A stretch of 64,000 nucleotides of DNA. Source: Psettodes erumei (taxonomy: Eukaryota > Chordata > Actinopteri > Pleuronectiformes > Psettodidae). The notes below the pieces were generated by a model that was not told the DNA's origin, ran no database searches, and saw only the letters and a list, made by a program, of their open reading frames with translations. The DNA is taken from positions 744,001 to 808,000 of the forward strand of contig JAFBJZ010000407.1 in assembly GCA_016785225.1 (NCBI GenBank), given 5' to 3'. Within the stretch, counting starts at the first letter, position 1, and every line of letters begins with the position of its first letter. Both the position numbers and the translations under genes were made by a program. This document shows, one piece after another, positions 1 to 12,900 of the stretch.

Positions 1-316
1 TAAATAAAAAATAAAGCCAATCTGACCGTTTTGACAGATATTTGAGAAAACTGATTGCACAAAAATGCTTTCATAGCTTTGTAGCACAGAGAAAGAGGGG
101 GAAGCTGAAGCTTTCTGAGCTAAGGGAGTGAGAACAAAATCACGTCACTGCAGTCGCCTTTGCAATGAGAAGCAGCAGGGTCGAAATACGGACTTCAGAG
201 AAACACTAATCCCTGTCCTGTTCTAGATATGTGATATTTTCATGTGCTGATTCTTTGCATTGTTTGCTTTTTAAACTGTTCATTCACGGGCTGTCCACGT
301 GTGTTCTAATCTCCAG

Positions 317-3300
317 GACCTGACGGCAATCGGAGTGACCAAACCTGGCCACAGGAAGAAGATCTCGATTGAGATCGGCAAACTGAGCATCCCGGAGTGG
401 CTGCCTGATTACATTCCTGTGAGAAAGTCCCTCTGTTGTCCCATCCATGTCTTAGCATTTATGAAGTGCTTCTACTTCTCTAGGACTTGTTGTAATACCA
501 CTAGTGTCTCAACATGTGACAGGTTATGATGCTTTGTCTCTGTCCATCTTTGTTTGTCGCTGCAGGCGGGCCTGGGGGAGTGGCTGAGTGTGATTGGACT
601 CCCTCAGTACCAGAAGAGGTTGTGCGACAACGGCTATGACTCTATCACTATTGTGAAAGACATCACCTGGGAGGATCTGCAGGAGATAGGCATCATCAAA
701 CTAGGTGAGGGATTAGTCCAGATTGCTGTAGATGTTCAGAGGACCAAGATGCTCCATTTTGGGCAGTTTCACTTTTAATCCTTTTAAGATTTTCAGATAA
801 AACATCTCATAATCTACCTGATTGCCGTGGCATTTTGTGAATCCAGTTTGGCTTTTGTGCTTCTGGACACTAGTACAGTCAGGTAGCCTGACTGTAGGTG
901 TTATTATTTTCAATCTGACAGATTAATTTTTACATGTACTGTCGTCAGTAGCTTGCAATCATGTTATCATGTCATTATTGTGTGTTTCAGGCCATCAAAA
1001 GAAGTTAATGTTAGCAGTGAGGAGACTCTGTGACCTCCAGCGCTCTCGTAACCACGCCGGCACTCTCAGACGGAAGCCCCCCGCCGCCCTGGAGCTGGTG
1101 GCTATCGAGCACACGCCGACGCACAACGCGCACTCTCACGCGCACCCCGACGCGCCGTCTGACAACTGCTGCCCCTCCCCTCGCACCCCCAGGGCCCTCC
1201 TCTCCTTCCAGGACAGCGAGCTCAGCGCTGAGCTGCAGAGCGCCATGATAGGCAGGGTGGGAGGAGGCGCCGCAGATGCGTTCGGCATCAGGGGTGTGAC
1301 TTCTGCAGCAGCCGCATCCGCCATGTCAGTCAGTCAGGAGAGTATGCGCTCCCGTGGCTCAGGGAATTCTGGGAACTCAGGGAGTTCTGGGAATTCTGGA
1401 CATTCAAATTCAGGATATTCTCAGGAGCACCAGGCAGCGCCGTCTTCGGCCAGAGCATCCAGCCGGTCTGAGGAAAGTCTGGGGAGTGGAGGAGGGGAGG
1501 ACGCCAAGCATGGAGGAAGTAGTCCCGGAAGTAGAAGCAGACAGAGGCCCACAGAGATGGGGTGGGAGCATCAGAGTCGGTCCGTGACTCCAAACAAACT
1601 CCCCTACCCGCCCCTCACACCTCCACTAAGCCCGAGCAAAATGCCTCGCTTTGCCTACCCAGCTGTCCCGCCCAAGGCCAAGCACTTCCAGTCTCCTAAC
1701 CGCCTCTGTCAGCCTCAGCACCACCCGCCCTCGTCCCCATCCTCTCCATCTCCCCAGCCTTCGCCCACGCACAAGGCCTTCAGTTACCTCCAGGTGCAGG
1801 CGGGAGGCATCGGCGGAGCGCCACGGGTGCTCTCCAAGCCTCTGCCCGGAGCCGTCCCCGTGCTGGGGCCGCGGCCTGGACGGGCCCCGGTCGACGACAC
1901 CCAGAGGGGCCCGCATAAGAAGCGTGCCCAAAGCCTGACCCGCTACGCCCTGTCTGACGGCGAGCCGGACGAAGACGACGACCTCGCTCCCCCCTGCACC
2001 TCCGCTTCCTCTGCAGCGATGCCCTCCTACGCCACCTTGTCACGAAGGCCAGGACGTGGGCATGCCAGCGCCTCGGGGGCCCAGCGCCACATCAATCGCA
2101 GCCACTCTTTCGCCGTGCGCTCCCGACACAAAGGCCCGCCCCCGCCGCCGCCTAAGAGGATGAGCTCAGTGAGCGGCAGTCCAGCATGTCAACCAGGAAA
2201 TAGGAAAGGGGCGGAGCAAGAGGTGAAGGGAGGGGTTGAGATGGAGAGCGCAGGCAGCGTGAGAAGTATCGCAGCCAGGTTAGAAGGAAGCAGCAGCAGT
2301 CCATCCAAGAGGATTGATATTCCACCGACCCATATCCCTGTTTCACCTGTTTATAGCCCCGTTTCCTCCCCGATCCCACATGGCATTCCTTCTCACATCA
2401 TCCTGCAGCACTCTAAACCTGTCCCCGCCTTGGGCCTTGCTGGCTTAAGGAGGACAGGGTGTGAGAGGACAGAAGGAGACGCTGAGAGACAAAGAGGGGG
2501 AAGCAAGGAGGGAACATCTGAAGAGAAGGAAAGAAAAGGTGAAAGAATGTCAAAGAGTACTGCTGCGTCTCCAAAGCACAACCCTCGTGACCATCTGCCT
2601 TTCGCGGAGGAGGGCAACCTTACCATCAAACAGAGACCCAGGATGGTGTCCGTCAATCAGGCAGCGTGTGACGCTAACACTCCTCCAGAGGATCCGGAGG
2701 TCCCAGAGTTCAACCTGAAAGAGTCTGACACGGTGAAAAGACGGCACAAACCCAAAGACAAAGACGCGTCATCACCCGAGGAGGCTCCTGCACTCAACCG
2801 AGACGAGCACCACCCGCAGCCCACAAACTGTAGCGACAGCACGCACAATAATACGAGGAGGCTGAGCGATGAAGAGCCTCAGAGAAACGTTTTCCAGAGA
2901 GTAGGCTCTGTGGGCAAAGGCCCGAAGCCTCCAGTCTCCTTGAAACCTTCCAGTCCTCTCAGGCAACCTCCCAACAGCAAACCAATGATGCTCCAGGACA
3001 CAGCGTCTTCAGCACCAACAGCCATTCCTAAACTTACCAGCGTACAGGTTCACACTGTCTCACCCAGGCTCGGAGGCAGCGTGCACACACAGACATGTGT
3101 ACCCGCTCCTAAACTTGGGAAACAGCCACAGACAGTGATGTCCAAGCCTGAGAGTCCACAGAAAGCTGCTGGTGGGTCTGCATCCAGACTCCCTCAGCTC
3201 AGCACTGCCTCGGCATCAACAGCAGGTAACGCTGACCACTGATAAGGAGAACAACTCGTTCTCTAGTTTAAAATCCAGTCTAAATCAGTGCTTCGCGTCC

Positions 3301-4611
3301 CACAGGATCCAGCCTCGGCGTGGTCCAGAGCGTCGTGTTCGCCGCTCCCTCCTCTTCAGCGCAGGCCCCTTCGCACCCGCCTCAGCGCCGGCTGGCGTGG
3401 CTGGTCTGGAGGTGCTGGCTCAGAAGAGGCTGGAGCGAACCAGCACGTCACTGGAGGCTGCTCTCAAGGTGGTGGAGAACAAACTGGCTCATGGAGGCAG
3501 CGTGGATGGGTGAGGATTCCTAATCTCCACTCCCACTCAGACATGTTGGGCTTGAGGGGGGTTCGAGGGTCATCAAGGACAAAGGACGCGTCGCTGAGAT
3601 AACTCAAAGTTACCTGAATAGTAATAAAGTGTAACTATAGGTTTCATGCAGGTTCTGGTGTCTTGAAGTTGCATGCTGTTGTGGGGCAGTCATGTAGATG
3701 AACGCTGAAGGGAAATGTGCATTTGAATGAATACCAGCCTGTCAGCTTCCAATGGAAGCAAGATTTTTTTGTGGCGCTGTGGCTTAGTTGGTTAAAGCGC
3801 CTGTCTAGTAAACAGGAGATCCTGGGTTCAAATCCCAGCAGTGCCTTCTTCTTTTCAATAATTTCCCTCACCTCATCTACTCAAGAATCCTTTTGCAAGA
3901 CAGTGACATCTGACATCCCCTTGAGAAAATGAAATGGTAATAATTGTAATAATTTCTCAAACTGTCCCAGTTCCACTTTCACCTACTGCACTAGTTGAAT
4001 CAGAACAAAAAGGTACAAGCTTTGCAGCAGGTGAATTTATTTACACACCAATAAGACAAGTTATTATCTTTGGAAATGAAGAAATACAGTAAATACAGTG
4101 AATCAAAGGTACAATACATAAGGTATAAAGTCTCTTCGTGTAGCTGAACAGGATACACAAACATTCCAAGTAGTCTTCAACAAAACCAAATGATAATATG
4201 TCAATAACTGGGGAGATGGGTGGGGATTATTAGCATGTGTTCAGTTTTAACTCCAAATGAAGTGGTGCCTGCCCCACTGCTTGTTTTCTTATCATATTCA
4301 CATCCATGTTCCCGTACATCAGTATTGTAACATAAAGTTATAATGTCTGATAGAAATAATGGACAAGACTATGAGAAGAAGTAAATTGTAATGATCTGGA
4401 CTTCAAAATTTAACCGAATCTGATCTCAGCTGAGGCAAATCCTTTTGGGGATCAACAAAGTTCCACAGCGCTTGTTGTCAGCAGGTCGGTAACTTTGTCC
4501 TGTCTGTTCCCCAGTGGCAGCAGCACAGTGAAGGCAGCGGGGAACATTCTGGATGACATCAGCAACATGTTCGACGATCTGGCAGACCAGCTGGATGCCA
4601 TGTTGGAGTGA
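317..4611 (+). CDS. caskin2: Caskin-2, 3' part of gene (SAM tandem, proline-rich tail, C-terminal domain)
   Basis: Multi-domain scaffold protein; the ankyrin and SH3 part lies upstream of the window. Exons read: 317-418, 566-704, 991-3225, about 3365-3509 and 4515-4611 (stop TGA), giving 905 residues in one continuous frame. The first exon ends SAM1 (KPGHRKK, EWLPDYIP). The second and the start of the third form SAM2 (GLGEWLSVIGLPQY, DITWEDLQEIG, LGHQKKLMLAVRRL). The large exon is a disordered Ser/Pro-rich linker with a GNSG-type low-complexity run and a KGPPPPPPKR polyproline site. The last exon carries the family C-terminus ILDDISNMFDDLADQLDAMLE. SYATLSRRPGR, PPKRMSSVSG and LPFAEEGNLTIKQRP fit caskin-2 better than caskin-1. 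The acceptor of exon 4 is uncertain: the first AG (3305) breaks the frame, while 3364 or 3385 keep it. Tandem SAM domains of caskins are known to polymerise. Confidence 0.9.
3773..3846 (+). tRNA. tRNA-Thr (anticodon AGT)
   Basis: A 74-nt cloverleaf. The acceptor stem GGCGCTG pairs with CAGTGCC (one G-T wobble). The A box is TGGCTTAGTTGG and the anticodon stem CCTGT/ACAGG encloses loop CTAGTAA with AGT at its centre. The B box is GGTTCAAATCC. A TTTT pol III terminator follows at 3852-3855. The sequence is nearly identical to vertebrate tRNA-Thr-AGT, so it is probably functional. It lies in the last intron of caskin2, in the same orientation. Confidence 0.95.
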
Positions 4612-4865
4612 CGCCTGGAGCAGCAAAAGAAGCCTGAGACTGGAGACGCCAGCAGACAGGAGTCTGAACAGAACAGAGACTGTGCAGCCCAGAACCTCCA
4701 CCGGACTGAGTGACTCACCCAGCGCACGTGAGGATTTCCCACACAACTGCTCCTCAGTATTTCCCACTTTTTTTGCAACGCAAGCACTTCGCTACAGGAC
4801 ACACACCGAGGGTGGAGGGAAAAACGACAGGAGCTGCAAGATCAGCTACGGCGTGTGCGTGTGCA

Positions 4866-4872
<7 letters not shown>

Positions 4873-4920
<48 letters not shown>

Positions 4921-4940
4921 ACATGTGTGTGTGTGTGTAT
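4873..4940 (+). repeat. (GT)n microsatellite in caskin2 3' UTR
   Basis: A long, nearly pure GT tract about 260 nt after the caskin2 stop codon, so probably transcribed as UG repeat in the 3' UTR. It is flanked by shorter GTGC and GTAC interruptions. Confidence 0.9.
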
Positions 4941-5782
4941 TATCACCAAAGGGAATGAGGGTCCATTTTATTCATGTTACCTGTAAATGTTTAGATAAGT
5001 CTATGGTTGCAATGTGTATGTGTGTAGTCAGATATCTTTATACTGAGTATATTTATACTTGTATATGTTTGGTTTTTTTAACAAATGGAGTTCCTATTGA
5101 CTGATCCATTGTTTGAATAATTCTGGTGTATATTAGCATTACTGTGTTTTATATAAATATAAATATATATATATATGTACTGTATTTGTTAGCTTCCGCT
5201 GAGGGCTTCTGTGTCATCAGTCTGGTCACAGTCATTGGAGCTTTCTTTCTCAGAGCCCCTGATTGTTTTGTTTGGGTGTCAGAGTTCAAAGTTCACCGCA
5301 GCTCCTGACAATTGATCCCAAGGTCTGTAAAAACGTCTAAGGAGCTTTGCCGCTTCTCTTTATGACCAGCAGAGGATGCTGTCGCTGCTGCTGCCTCAGT
5401 GGAGACAAGGCTCCAACAAGCAACAAGTCCCACAGTTAGCACTTGTCTACCCACTGTGGACCAGATATACCAAAACCCATTCGACATTTGTGAGTGTTAA
5501 ACATTTGAACCTGTTTCTAACTGCACCACAGCTTTAATATGCACAGACACAAATATCTCTCAGTTTCCCATTACTGAAGAAAACAGATGTAACTTGGCTG
5601 GGTTCGGCTACGATGCTACTGTAGCTGAAGCAATTACAGTTGGCAAATGAAACAATCAGGTATCCGCTTAAATTACACACTGACAGGGCAAGAACTGCAC
5701 TGACGCATGGAACACGCAGGAAATCATATGAATTGATGTTTGCCCCATGTGGAAGGAAGGTCTTGTAAGATCTTGACCTTAC

Positions 5783-5847
5783 TCTGTAAAGTGCCTTTAG
5801 ATAATGTATGTTGTGAATTTGTGCTATACAAATAAAATTGGATTGGA
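5783..5847 (+). repeat. Tail of a fish interspersed repeat
   Basis: The stretch TGTAAAGTGCCTTTAGATAA, followed by a GTGCTATACAAATAAAATTG end, resembles the conserved 3' tail of an interspersed repeat common in fish genomes. The family was not identified by search, and no boundary or target duplication is visible upstream. Confidence 0.4.
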
Positions 5848-7493
5848 CGGGGGCGCCCACATTTCAGCGATACGTCAACCAATAGTTTTGTAGTTCTAAG
5901 AAGCCCGCTAACCAATTGAGCTGTTGTTCGGCGGGCACATTAAGAGCTTTCTGTCAGCACCAATTATTTAAAGCACTGTTAATGCCAGTGGAAACACATG
6001 TTTCTCACTTCTGACTGCTGTGGACTAAAGTAGTTATTTAGAGTCTGTGAAGCTGAACCCACCTCCTGCTAAAAGGTGTCACAGCTTGCCTCAGGGTGCT
6101 ACTCTTAACAGTACTGTTCCCAAAGAATGGAGTTTGATTTTATACATGTTCAACAGTAGCTTGTTACAGCGCATTTTGAGTCAGGTCAACCTTTTAAGAG
6201 AACACTTTCCGGACTCAAGCCGGCACTGGTCTGATTTTCAGAAATTGCGTATGACTTTTAAAGCTGCAAGAGAGGACTCCTAAAATAAGTCAAAGCAATG
6301 AGGCACAATGGAAACTGGAAAATGTTAAAGCTAGAAACGAAAGAGTCTTAAGATGGAGTTTCATCATGAGACATCATTTCGAGGCAGTGTAGAGAGAATA
6401 GAGTTACTGACTGACAAATTGCAATAATCTTTCTTTTTGTTTTGCATCTTATAATGCCTCACGTTAATAATGTTGGCAAACTCCTCAAAACACCATAAAG
6501 GGGCAGGGACCTGTCAGCAGAGTTTGTTACGACCCCCTCCTCTTCCACATGCATGAACTCATGGTTGCATCACTAAACAAACCCAATGTTAACAGAACCA
6601 GCTTTGTGAGACGGGTCTATGAGCTGTTGTTATTCTACTGTTCCTCAATGCTTTTGTTTGATTTCCCTGTCTTTATGCACCTTATAGAGTATTGACTGCT
6701 CAACAAGATGAAACAATGTTTTTATTTTAATTCCACTGACTCCAGTATAAGTCATTGGCTCAGTGTGGTTGAATGCTTGTTTGTGAGTGAGAGAAAAGCC
6801 GCTACCTATAGCCATCTTTAACCCTCAATTCCTTTATTCCTTCACATTCACTGATTTATTTTTATTTTTTTAAACTCCATTCTTTCTCCTCAAATCTTTA
6901 CTGGGAGAGGATTTGGGTGTACTCTGAAACAATCAGGCACAGTTGGCAGGAAAAGTTTTAGCACTATTTGTTCCCCTGACCAATTTTGATGGGTGTCTGC
7001 AAATTTTAATATGGACATGAAAAAATATTAATGATAAATAATTCTGTGTCATCCCAGAAATGATTAAAAGCAGAATTTGTACTGAGGAAGTGTTGTGTTT
7101 GTGTTTTGTGTATTAATACAGGAAGCAGGGTTATCTCTGTGACAGAAAATCCTTTTTTTCGTAACTAAATGTTTTAGTATAACCAACAGGACACCTCTAG
7201 CGCATAGACCAATTTTGATTGCTCTGCAGTTTATAAGGGGGAAGTTAATTATTTTTTTCCTTTTAAAAATTCCTGAAAATTGTGGAAAGTCCATTTTTCC
7301 ACACTAAGCTATGTAATATGACCAAAATGAAAAAAAGTGATTTGGGTGACACTACATTGTGTAAGAGTTAGGTTGTTTATTATTTCTAGAGAAATATCTT
7401 TTTTCGGTATTGCCCTTTATAGACGGTCCCTGCACACCGGCCTCACAGCCGGCAGAGACCTCTTCACCTAATTTTGCTGGCGTTAGTTCCGGG

Positions 7494-7955
7494 TAGGGGT
7501 GGGCGATACTGGGAATTTTGGTATCGATCCGATACCAAGTAAATACAGGGCTAGTATCGCCGATACCGATTCTTTTTACTTGAAACGTCTTGCTTACTTA
7601 ATAATTTTGTGATTTTGCCTTGAGTTAGTTGATTATGATTATAGTAAAACACAGCACAAAAAATGTAGGCAGTAAAAATGCTTTTTTATTAACTACAACA
7701 ATAGAACAATTGTAACAGAAGTATAATAGTATAAAAATAATAAAAAATAATTCTTTATTTTATTTATCTTCTTATTTATCTTTATTTATTTCAGTAAGAA
7801 GTCACTCGTGCAAAAATAATGAGGAAATTCGAGTAAAAGGCTGGACGACAGAAGAGAAACTGCAGTATCGATCTCATCACGCTAGTATTGATCTGATACC
7901 AATACTCACCTTGGTATCGATACTATCGATATTTAGATCGATACGCTTATCCCTA
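7494..7955. mobile_element. Non-autonomous hAT MITE, 462 bp
   Basis: Terminal inverted repeats: the left end TAGGGGTGGGCGATA matches the reverse complement of the right end (TAGGGATAAGCGTAT) imperfectly. The subterminal regions are rich in GGTATCGAT/ATCGATACC. A perfect 8-bp direct repeat, GTTCCGGG, flanks the element at 7486-7493 and 7956-7963, the target-site size made by hAT transposases. The interior is AT-rich with no transposase frame, so it would depend on an enzyme supplied elsewhere. It sits about 320 bp upstream of the mettl9 start codon. Confidence 0.9.
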
Positions 7956-8276
7956 GTTCCGGGGACATATTTGGCGGTAACACGGGAAGTGCACAAAACG
8001 CTGAAGTGTAGTTACCGCACAGGCGAAAGACTACCTGGTTATTTGTAACAAATTAGCAGACAGTGGATTCGAGGGATTAAAATGGCGAGTAAATAGCAGC
8101 GGGATTTCTTATATCCACCGCACCCCGAGGTTTGTTTGTTTCTTGTCTTTGGAACTGGAGACGTGCCCTGGCGTGTTGCTTTACAATTGGCTGCCATCCG
8201 ATACTAACCACATCTCCACAGTCGCCAGTCTGGCCGCTCGCTTCTTCACGACCCGCGCTCAGACCTGTTGTCCGTT

Positions 8277-11200
8277 ATGTGTCACCCACAGCTGAGGACG
8301 CTGCTTTTTGTAGCGTGGGTGCTGGCCTACGTCGCCTTTCTGCTCTCCGTCAGAAGGATGTGGACGGGGAAGTACGTCCGCAGTCCGCTCGTCCGCTCGC
8401 TGTTTGTGAACATGGTGAACGAGAGCGAAGCGGCCGCGTCGGAGACGCAGGAGGTATGAAGTATTAATGACTTTGTGCTCGATTAGAGAGACCAGCCGTT
8501 ATTTGACAATTCTGTATCGATGCTTCTTTTTTATTTAAATAATACTGGTACCAATCTTCCAAGAAGAAGCTGGCGTTGGTTGTTTCATCGCCGTCTCATA
8601 TCATATCATATCATATAGCAGATCTACACAGGTATAAAATCTCAAGCTTTCATTTTGTATTTTATAAGCACTAATATGAATCACGAGCTATAAGACAATA
8701 CAATCGTTCAATCGTCACACAATCGTTCAATCGTTGTGAACGATTGTGTGTGTGACCATACACTCTGGGGCAAAATGCTGTATATATACATCACAAAAAT
8801 CCCCAACAAATAGCAATCCAACATTATTTATTGTGCATAAACTTTAATTATGACAAAAATGTTGTATCTTCTTAGTGATGGTTTTGAACATCACAGCTCT
8901 GATCTAACGTCGACAGTGCTGACACCTGTACGGTGACACGTGACCCTGCGACAGGCTTCCAAGTTTGCAAGGTTTGTTTTGATTTTTTTTTCCTTTCCTT
9001 TTTTTCCCCCCAGTGGTACCGGTGCTGTCCCGACCTACTCGGAGAGTCGGTGCGGCCCCTGTTCATGCAGAGCCAACTGGACACCAGCACCAAGGCCTTT
9101 CTCAAGCGGAGCGTGGAGAAGTCTGGCTGGCTGTTCACGCAGCTCTATCATTCTTTCGTGTCGACAGTCCTCAGCCCTCTGGTCTCACGAACCTCCATCA
9201 ACGGGTCCGTGGCACGGACGCATCCCCCGCTGCCGCTCTCAGTGGCGTATCTTTTTCTATGACGCGTTTTCCTTCCTTGTCTCAAGGTTTCTGGGCCGCG
9301 GCTCCATGTTCGTGTTTTCCGTGGAGCAGTTCCAGCAGCTGCTCCGGATCGACCCAGAGTGGAGGGCCGAGAGGCTGCTGGACCTCGGAGCCGGGGATGG
9401 TGGAGTCACAGAGGTGATGGGCGCCCATTTCAGAGAGGTCTACACGACAGAGGTGTCATTACCCATGAAGTGGCATCTTCAGAGGAGGAACTACAAGTGA
9501 GCCGGTTTCTCTGGTTTTCTTTCAAAACAAAACGTTGGTTAGCTTGGGGCGCTGTGCTCCAATGTAAAATCAGTCCAGTCTGTTATTTGAAGAAGGCTCT
9601 TTGTTTGTTATTGTTGTATAGTTCTCGTTGTTTTCATACAACCTCTCCCTGTTTTCTGAGCTGTCTCCATCTGAATTTGCTGTTGCTGCTGTTTGCACAA
9701 CATGCAAACTCGGAGCTAGCTCCATGTTTGCCTGTTGTCTTGAGAAGCTGTACATTTCCACAGCAACTTACTTCATCAGCATAATAATTGAGACACGTCA
9801 CATTTATCCCTCTGCTGCTTGGTCTTTATTCACCAGTTAATCCCAGTTGCTAACCGTTACCATTTTTAAGAAAAAGAAACTTAAACTTAGAATTTTTAAT
9901 AAAAAAAACAAACAACATCCCAGCTTTACCCAGTGGGATTTTAATTTGAAATACATGCAGGAGCTGCTGAGATTTATTGACTTGATGTTTTCAGTCGTCA
10001 GTGAATCAAAAATAGAAGAGCAGACACGTGAGTGTAATTATAAATGTCTTCATTTGTGCGTTATCTGAGGAAATCAAGGACGACGGACATTCCACAGCAC
10101 TAACTCACCAGTCTAACAGAGTCGTATCACACTCGCATCTCTGCTGCTCTGAGCTGTCACGTCCACATACTTTGCTGTTTTTGTTCCGTCGCTGTCAAGC
10201 TTTTGCCGACGAAACTCCAAACTACTTGCAGATTTCTTCACATTAACAGCGGTCCATTAGTTCAAAGGACACCGTCCCTCCTGTTTTTAATTTGAAATGT
10301 CTGCACTTCTGAGTGTCAAAGGCAATATTTTGATGGTATTCAGAAAGCAGCACAGCAGGAGTGGCTGGAACAAACTAGTGAATAAAAACAGTGTCTCTGA
10401 AAAAGAGAAACATATATAATATTATATCTATAGTAAATAGAGGATAATTTCCACACCACTCAAAGAGAATGTTTTCACTCACTAATTAAACCCAGTTGCT
10501 GCTGTTTTTCAATTTTTCATATATTTTTTTAAGTTTCTGTCACATTCTGCGTGACATTCAACATATCCTGCAGACATTTCACATTAATAACGTCCCACGA
10601 GCGAGAGGGAGCATTTCCTGTGAGCTGCCGGAAGGCTTTTAATTTGAAACATCTGTGTAAGAAGTGTTGCGTTCATTGACAGTAACTTCACAGCAATTTA
10701 AAAAGTGAATACAAATGTGTGAAATATGTTTTTTTTTTTTTTTCTGATTGGTCACCATCTGAAAGTCTTCACAGAGGTTGGACAGAGCACACCTCTGACC
10801 ACGTATGCCTCTCTTCCTCTCTGTCGTGCCGTCACACAGAGTGCTGGGCATAGATGAGTGGCAGCAGACAGGGTTCCGCTACGATGTCATCAGCTGTCTG
10901 AACCTGCTGGATCGCTGCGACGAGCCCATGCACCTCCTGCGGGACATCCGGCGATCGCTGGTTCCCGGCACCGGGAGACTCGTCCTGGCCGCCGTGCTTC
11001 CCTTCCAGCCATACGTGGAAGTCGGTGAGCGGGAATTCAGTGTGTTCCAAAAGAATATCGACACAATTCACTGGCGTGTAAACCTGTATTTTTTTTTTTT
11101 TTTTTTTTTGCAGGAGGGCAATGGCATCGACCCAAACATCACCTAAAAGTGAAAGGAAAGACGTGGGAGGAGCAAGTAACCAACCTGTCCGATGAGGTTT

Positions 11201-11340
11201 TCCGAAAGGCGGGGTTTGAGGTGGAGGCCGTGACCAGGTTGCCATATCTCTGTGAGGGGGACATGTATAATGATTACTACGTTCTTGACGACGCGGTTTT
11301 TATTCTTAAGGCCTCAGACAGCAGTGAGGAGTCGGCTTGA
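8277..11340 (+). CDS. mettl9: METTL9 (DREV), protein histidine N1-methyltransferase
   Basis: Exons: 8277-8453, 9014-9204, 9287-9496, 10840-11024 and 11114-11340 (TGA). They join to 329 codons, close to the roughly 318 of mammalian METTL9. Residues 6-28 are a hydrophobic leader ending in RRMW. The seven-beta-strand methyltransferase domain has the SAM-binding motif LLDLGAGDG (residues 153-161), then YDVISCLNLLDRCD, then the family end PYLCEGDMYNDYYVLDDAVF. METTL9 is known to put 1-methylhistidine on His-x-His motifs of proteins. The start is the first ATG that keeps the conserved N-terminal region. A nearby in-frame TTG upstream was not used. Confidence 0.95.
8716..8750. repeat. Perfect 14-bp stem-loop in mettl9 intron 1
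   Basis: The arm CACACAATCGTTCA at 8716-8729 is the exact reverse complement of 8737-8750, with a 7-nt loop. A third copy of the motif AATCGTTCA lies just upstream (8702-8710). It may be a remnant of a small transposon end; no function is shown. Confidence 0.6.
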
Positions 11341-12900
11341 CTTTGGTAGACTGCTCCCGGATGGATGTCAGTGCAATTTTCTCAAGCTTCATTCGTTAAA
11401 CACAGTGTTTCTGACTTGTTCAGAAATGGTGAGTCAGGTGTGAAGCTCAGGTACTGTAGCTCCTACATTTTCCAGCCATGTTGTGTGACAGCGATACCTC
11501 CTACCTTTTCAACCAAAAAAAAATATTAGTGAATGGCACTTTGCCTGTGCTGAAATGCCGCTGAAGATCGAATCTTCTCAGACATATCACTATGTTGTAG
11601 GTGTTTGTTCTATAAAGTCTGTTATTCGTGGGAAATGATTACCATTAGTCTGGAAATATACTTGCTTTTTAACCAGGCGTTCATGTCGTCTGCTTAATTT
11701 TTCACATACTTGTACTGCATGTTACTGGAGGATACCTTCTTAGAGGGCATGCCAGAGAGCTCAGACTGTATAGAACTACCAGATCTGCATGGAAATGCAC
11801 AGCTGAAGCACATGCGGCACAGCAGATGAAGGATACGCAAGGCAACCATTGTGCACAGGATGACGCCCAGTTGAAAGCAAGTGTATCTCTGCCCATAGTG
11901 TTTCATCATTCTGTGATGATACTGGGAAGAATCATGGTTGGATCTTTATTGAATTTGTATTTTAACTATTTCTGTATCTAATGCAAAGGACCAGTGTTTG
12001 CATACATTTGATTTCACCTATCTGAATCTTACTCCTTATGTTTTAATGCTACATTTTTATTTGATAGTGATGACAGCAAAAGTCATATGGGGCCTTCCTA
12101 AAGCGTGTCTCTGTAACTTATGTTAAACAGTGCTTTATCACTATGAGCAACCTCTCTCATGTTAAATGTAGTTGTTTGACCCATTACTATAATGTAAAAT
12201 ACTCATTAGTGCAGCTCAAATGATAAAACATAGTGTAACCATAGCACAAGTAAAAAAAAAAAAAGCCATAAAGTTTACAAACTGCCTCAGTAAAGGAACT
12301 GCAATAGGTAGCTAAAGTTTGACATTAGCCACCTTAAACTACTGGTCATACCAGGAGTCTGTGACAACAAATCCCCCGAACATATTAAATTATTTAGTTG
12401 CTTATAAACTTCACTTTTTATTTCTAAGAGGAAGATTGTCTTATTTTGTCTTTTGTTGTGCACCTGGAATGCACGGCGGATTACTGAACATGTGCCACAA
12501 TTAATGCAATATTTGTATTGAAAGAGTATAATATGGGCTCCAGAATAAATACTACACATTTTTTGATTGCTGCATCTCTCAGCTGTTCTTTGTCCATGTG
12601 CTATGTAATTAATGATCTTCACTTTGACTAACTTTTTCTCAGGGAGAAGTTTCACTTAGACTGTCTTTGGTGACTGAATGATGCAGAGCTCAGCCTAACT
12701 GTAAAAACACAATGACGTGTCATGTGTGGGTGTATCCTGCTCCTAATAGATGTTCCACGCTTTATACATATTTTATTCATTTGAATATAAGAAAAAATCA
12801 GCCTCAAAGCAAAATGTTATAAGTCAGCTAGTTGATTACCGGTAGCATTTCTATGCGTCAGTTTAAAAACATTACGTATTTTAGTTTAGATTAAAATAAG
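11341..12900. other. mettl9 3' UTR and spacer
   Basis: No further gene is seen. A possible poly(A) signal AATAAA lies at 12544-12549, about 1.2 kb after the mettl9 stop. The short open frames on the minus strand here look like chance readings of UTR sequence. Confidence 0.6.

Larger units (their letters stand above)
4612..7485. other. Spacer: caskin2 3' UTR and intergenic DNA
   Basis: No gene is supported here. It holds the caskin2 3' UTR with its GT tract and an AT-rich stretch near 5150-5180. It also holds the repeat tail at 5783-5847 and unremarkable AT-rich sequence to 7485. Short open frames in it lack coding character or splice context. Confidence 0.7.

Noticed and set aside
4553..5104. 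Open frame of 183 codons at the caskin2 3' end
   Set aside because: It is a chance reading through the GT microsatellite in another frame. The caskin2 C-terminus ends at 4611.
8599..8616. CRISPR-like or tandem repeat array (TCATA)n
   Set aside because: It is a very short simple repeat in a eukaryotic intron, with no spacers.
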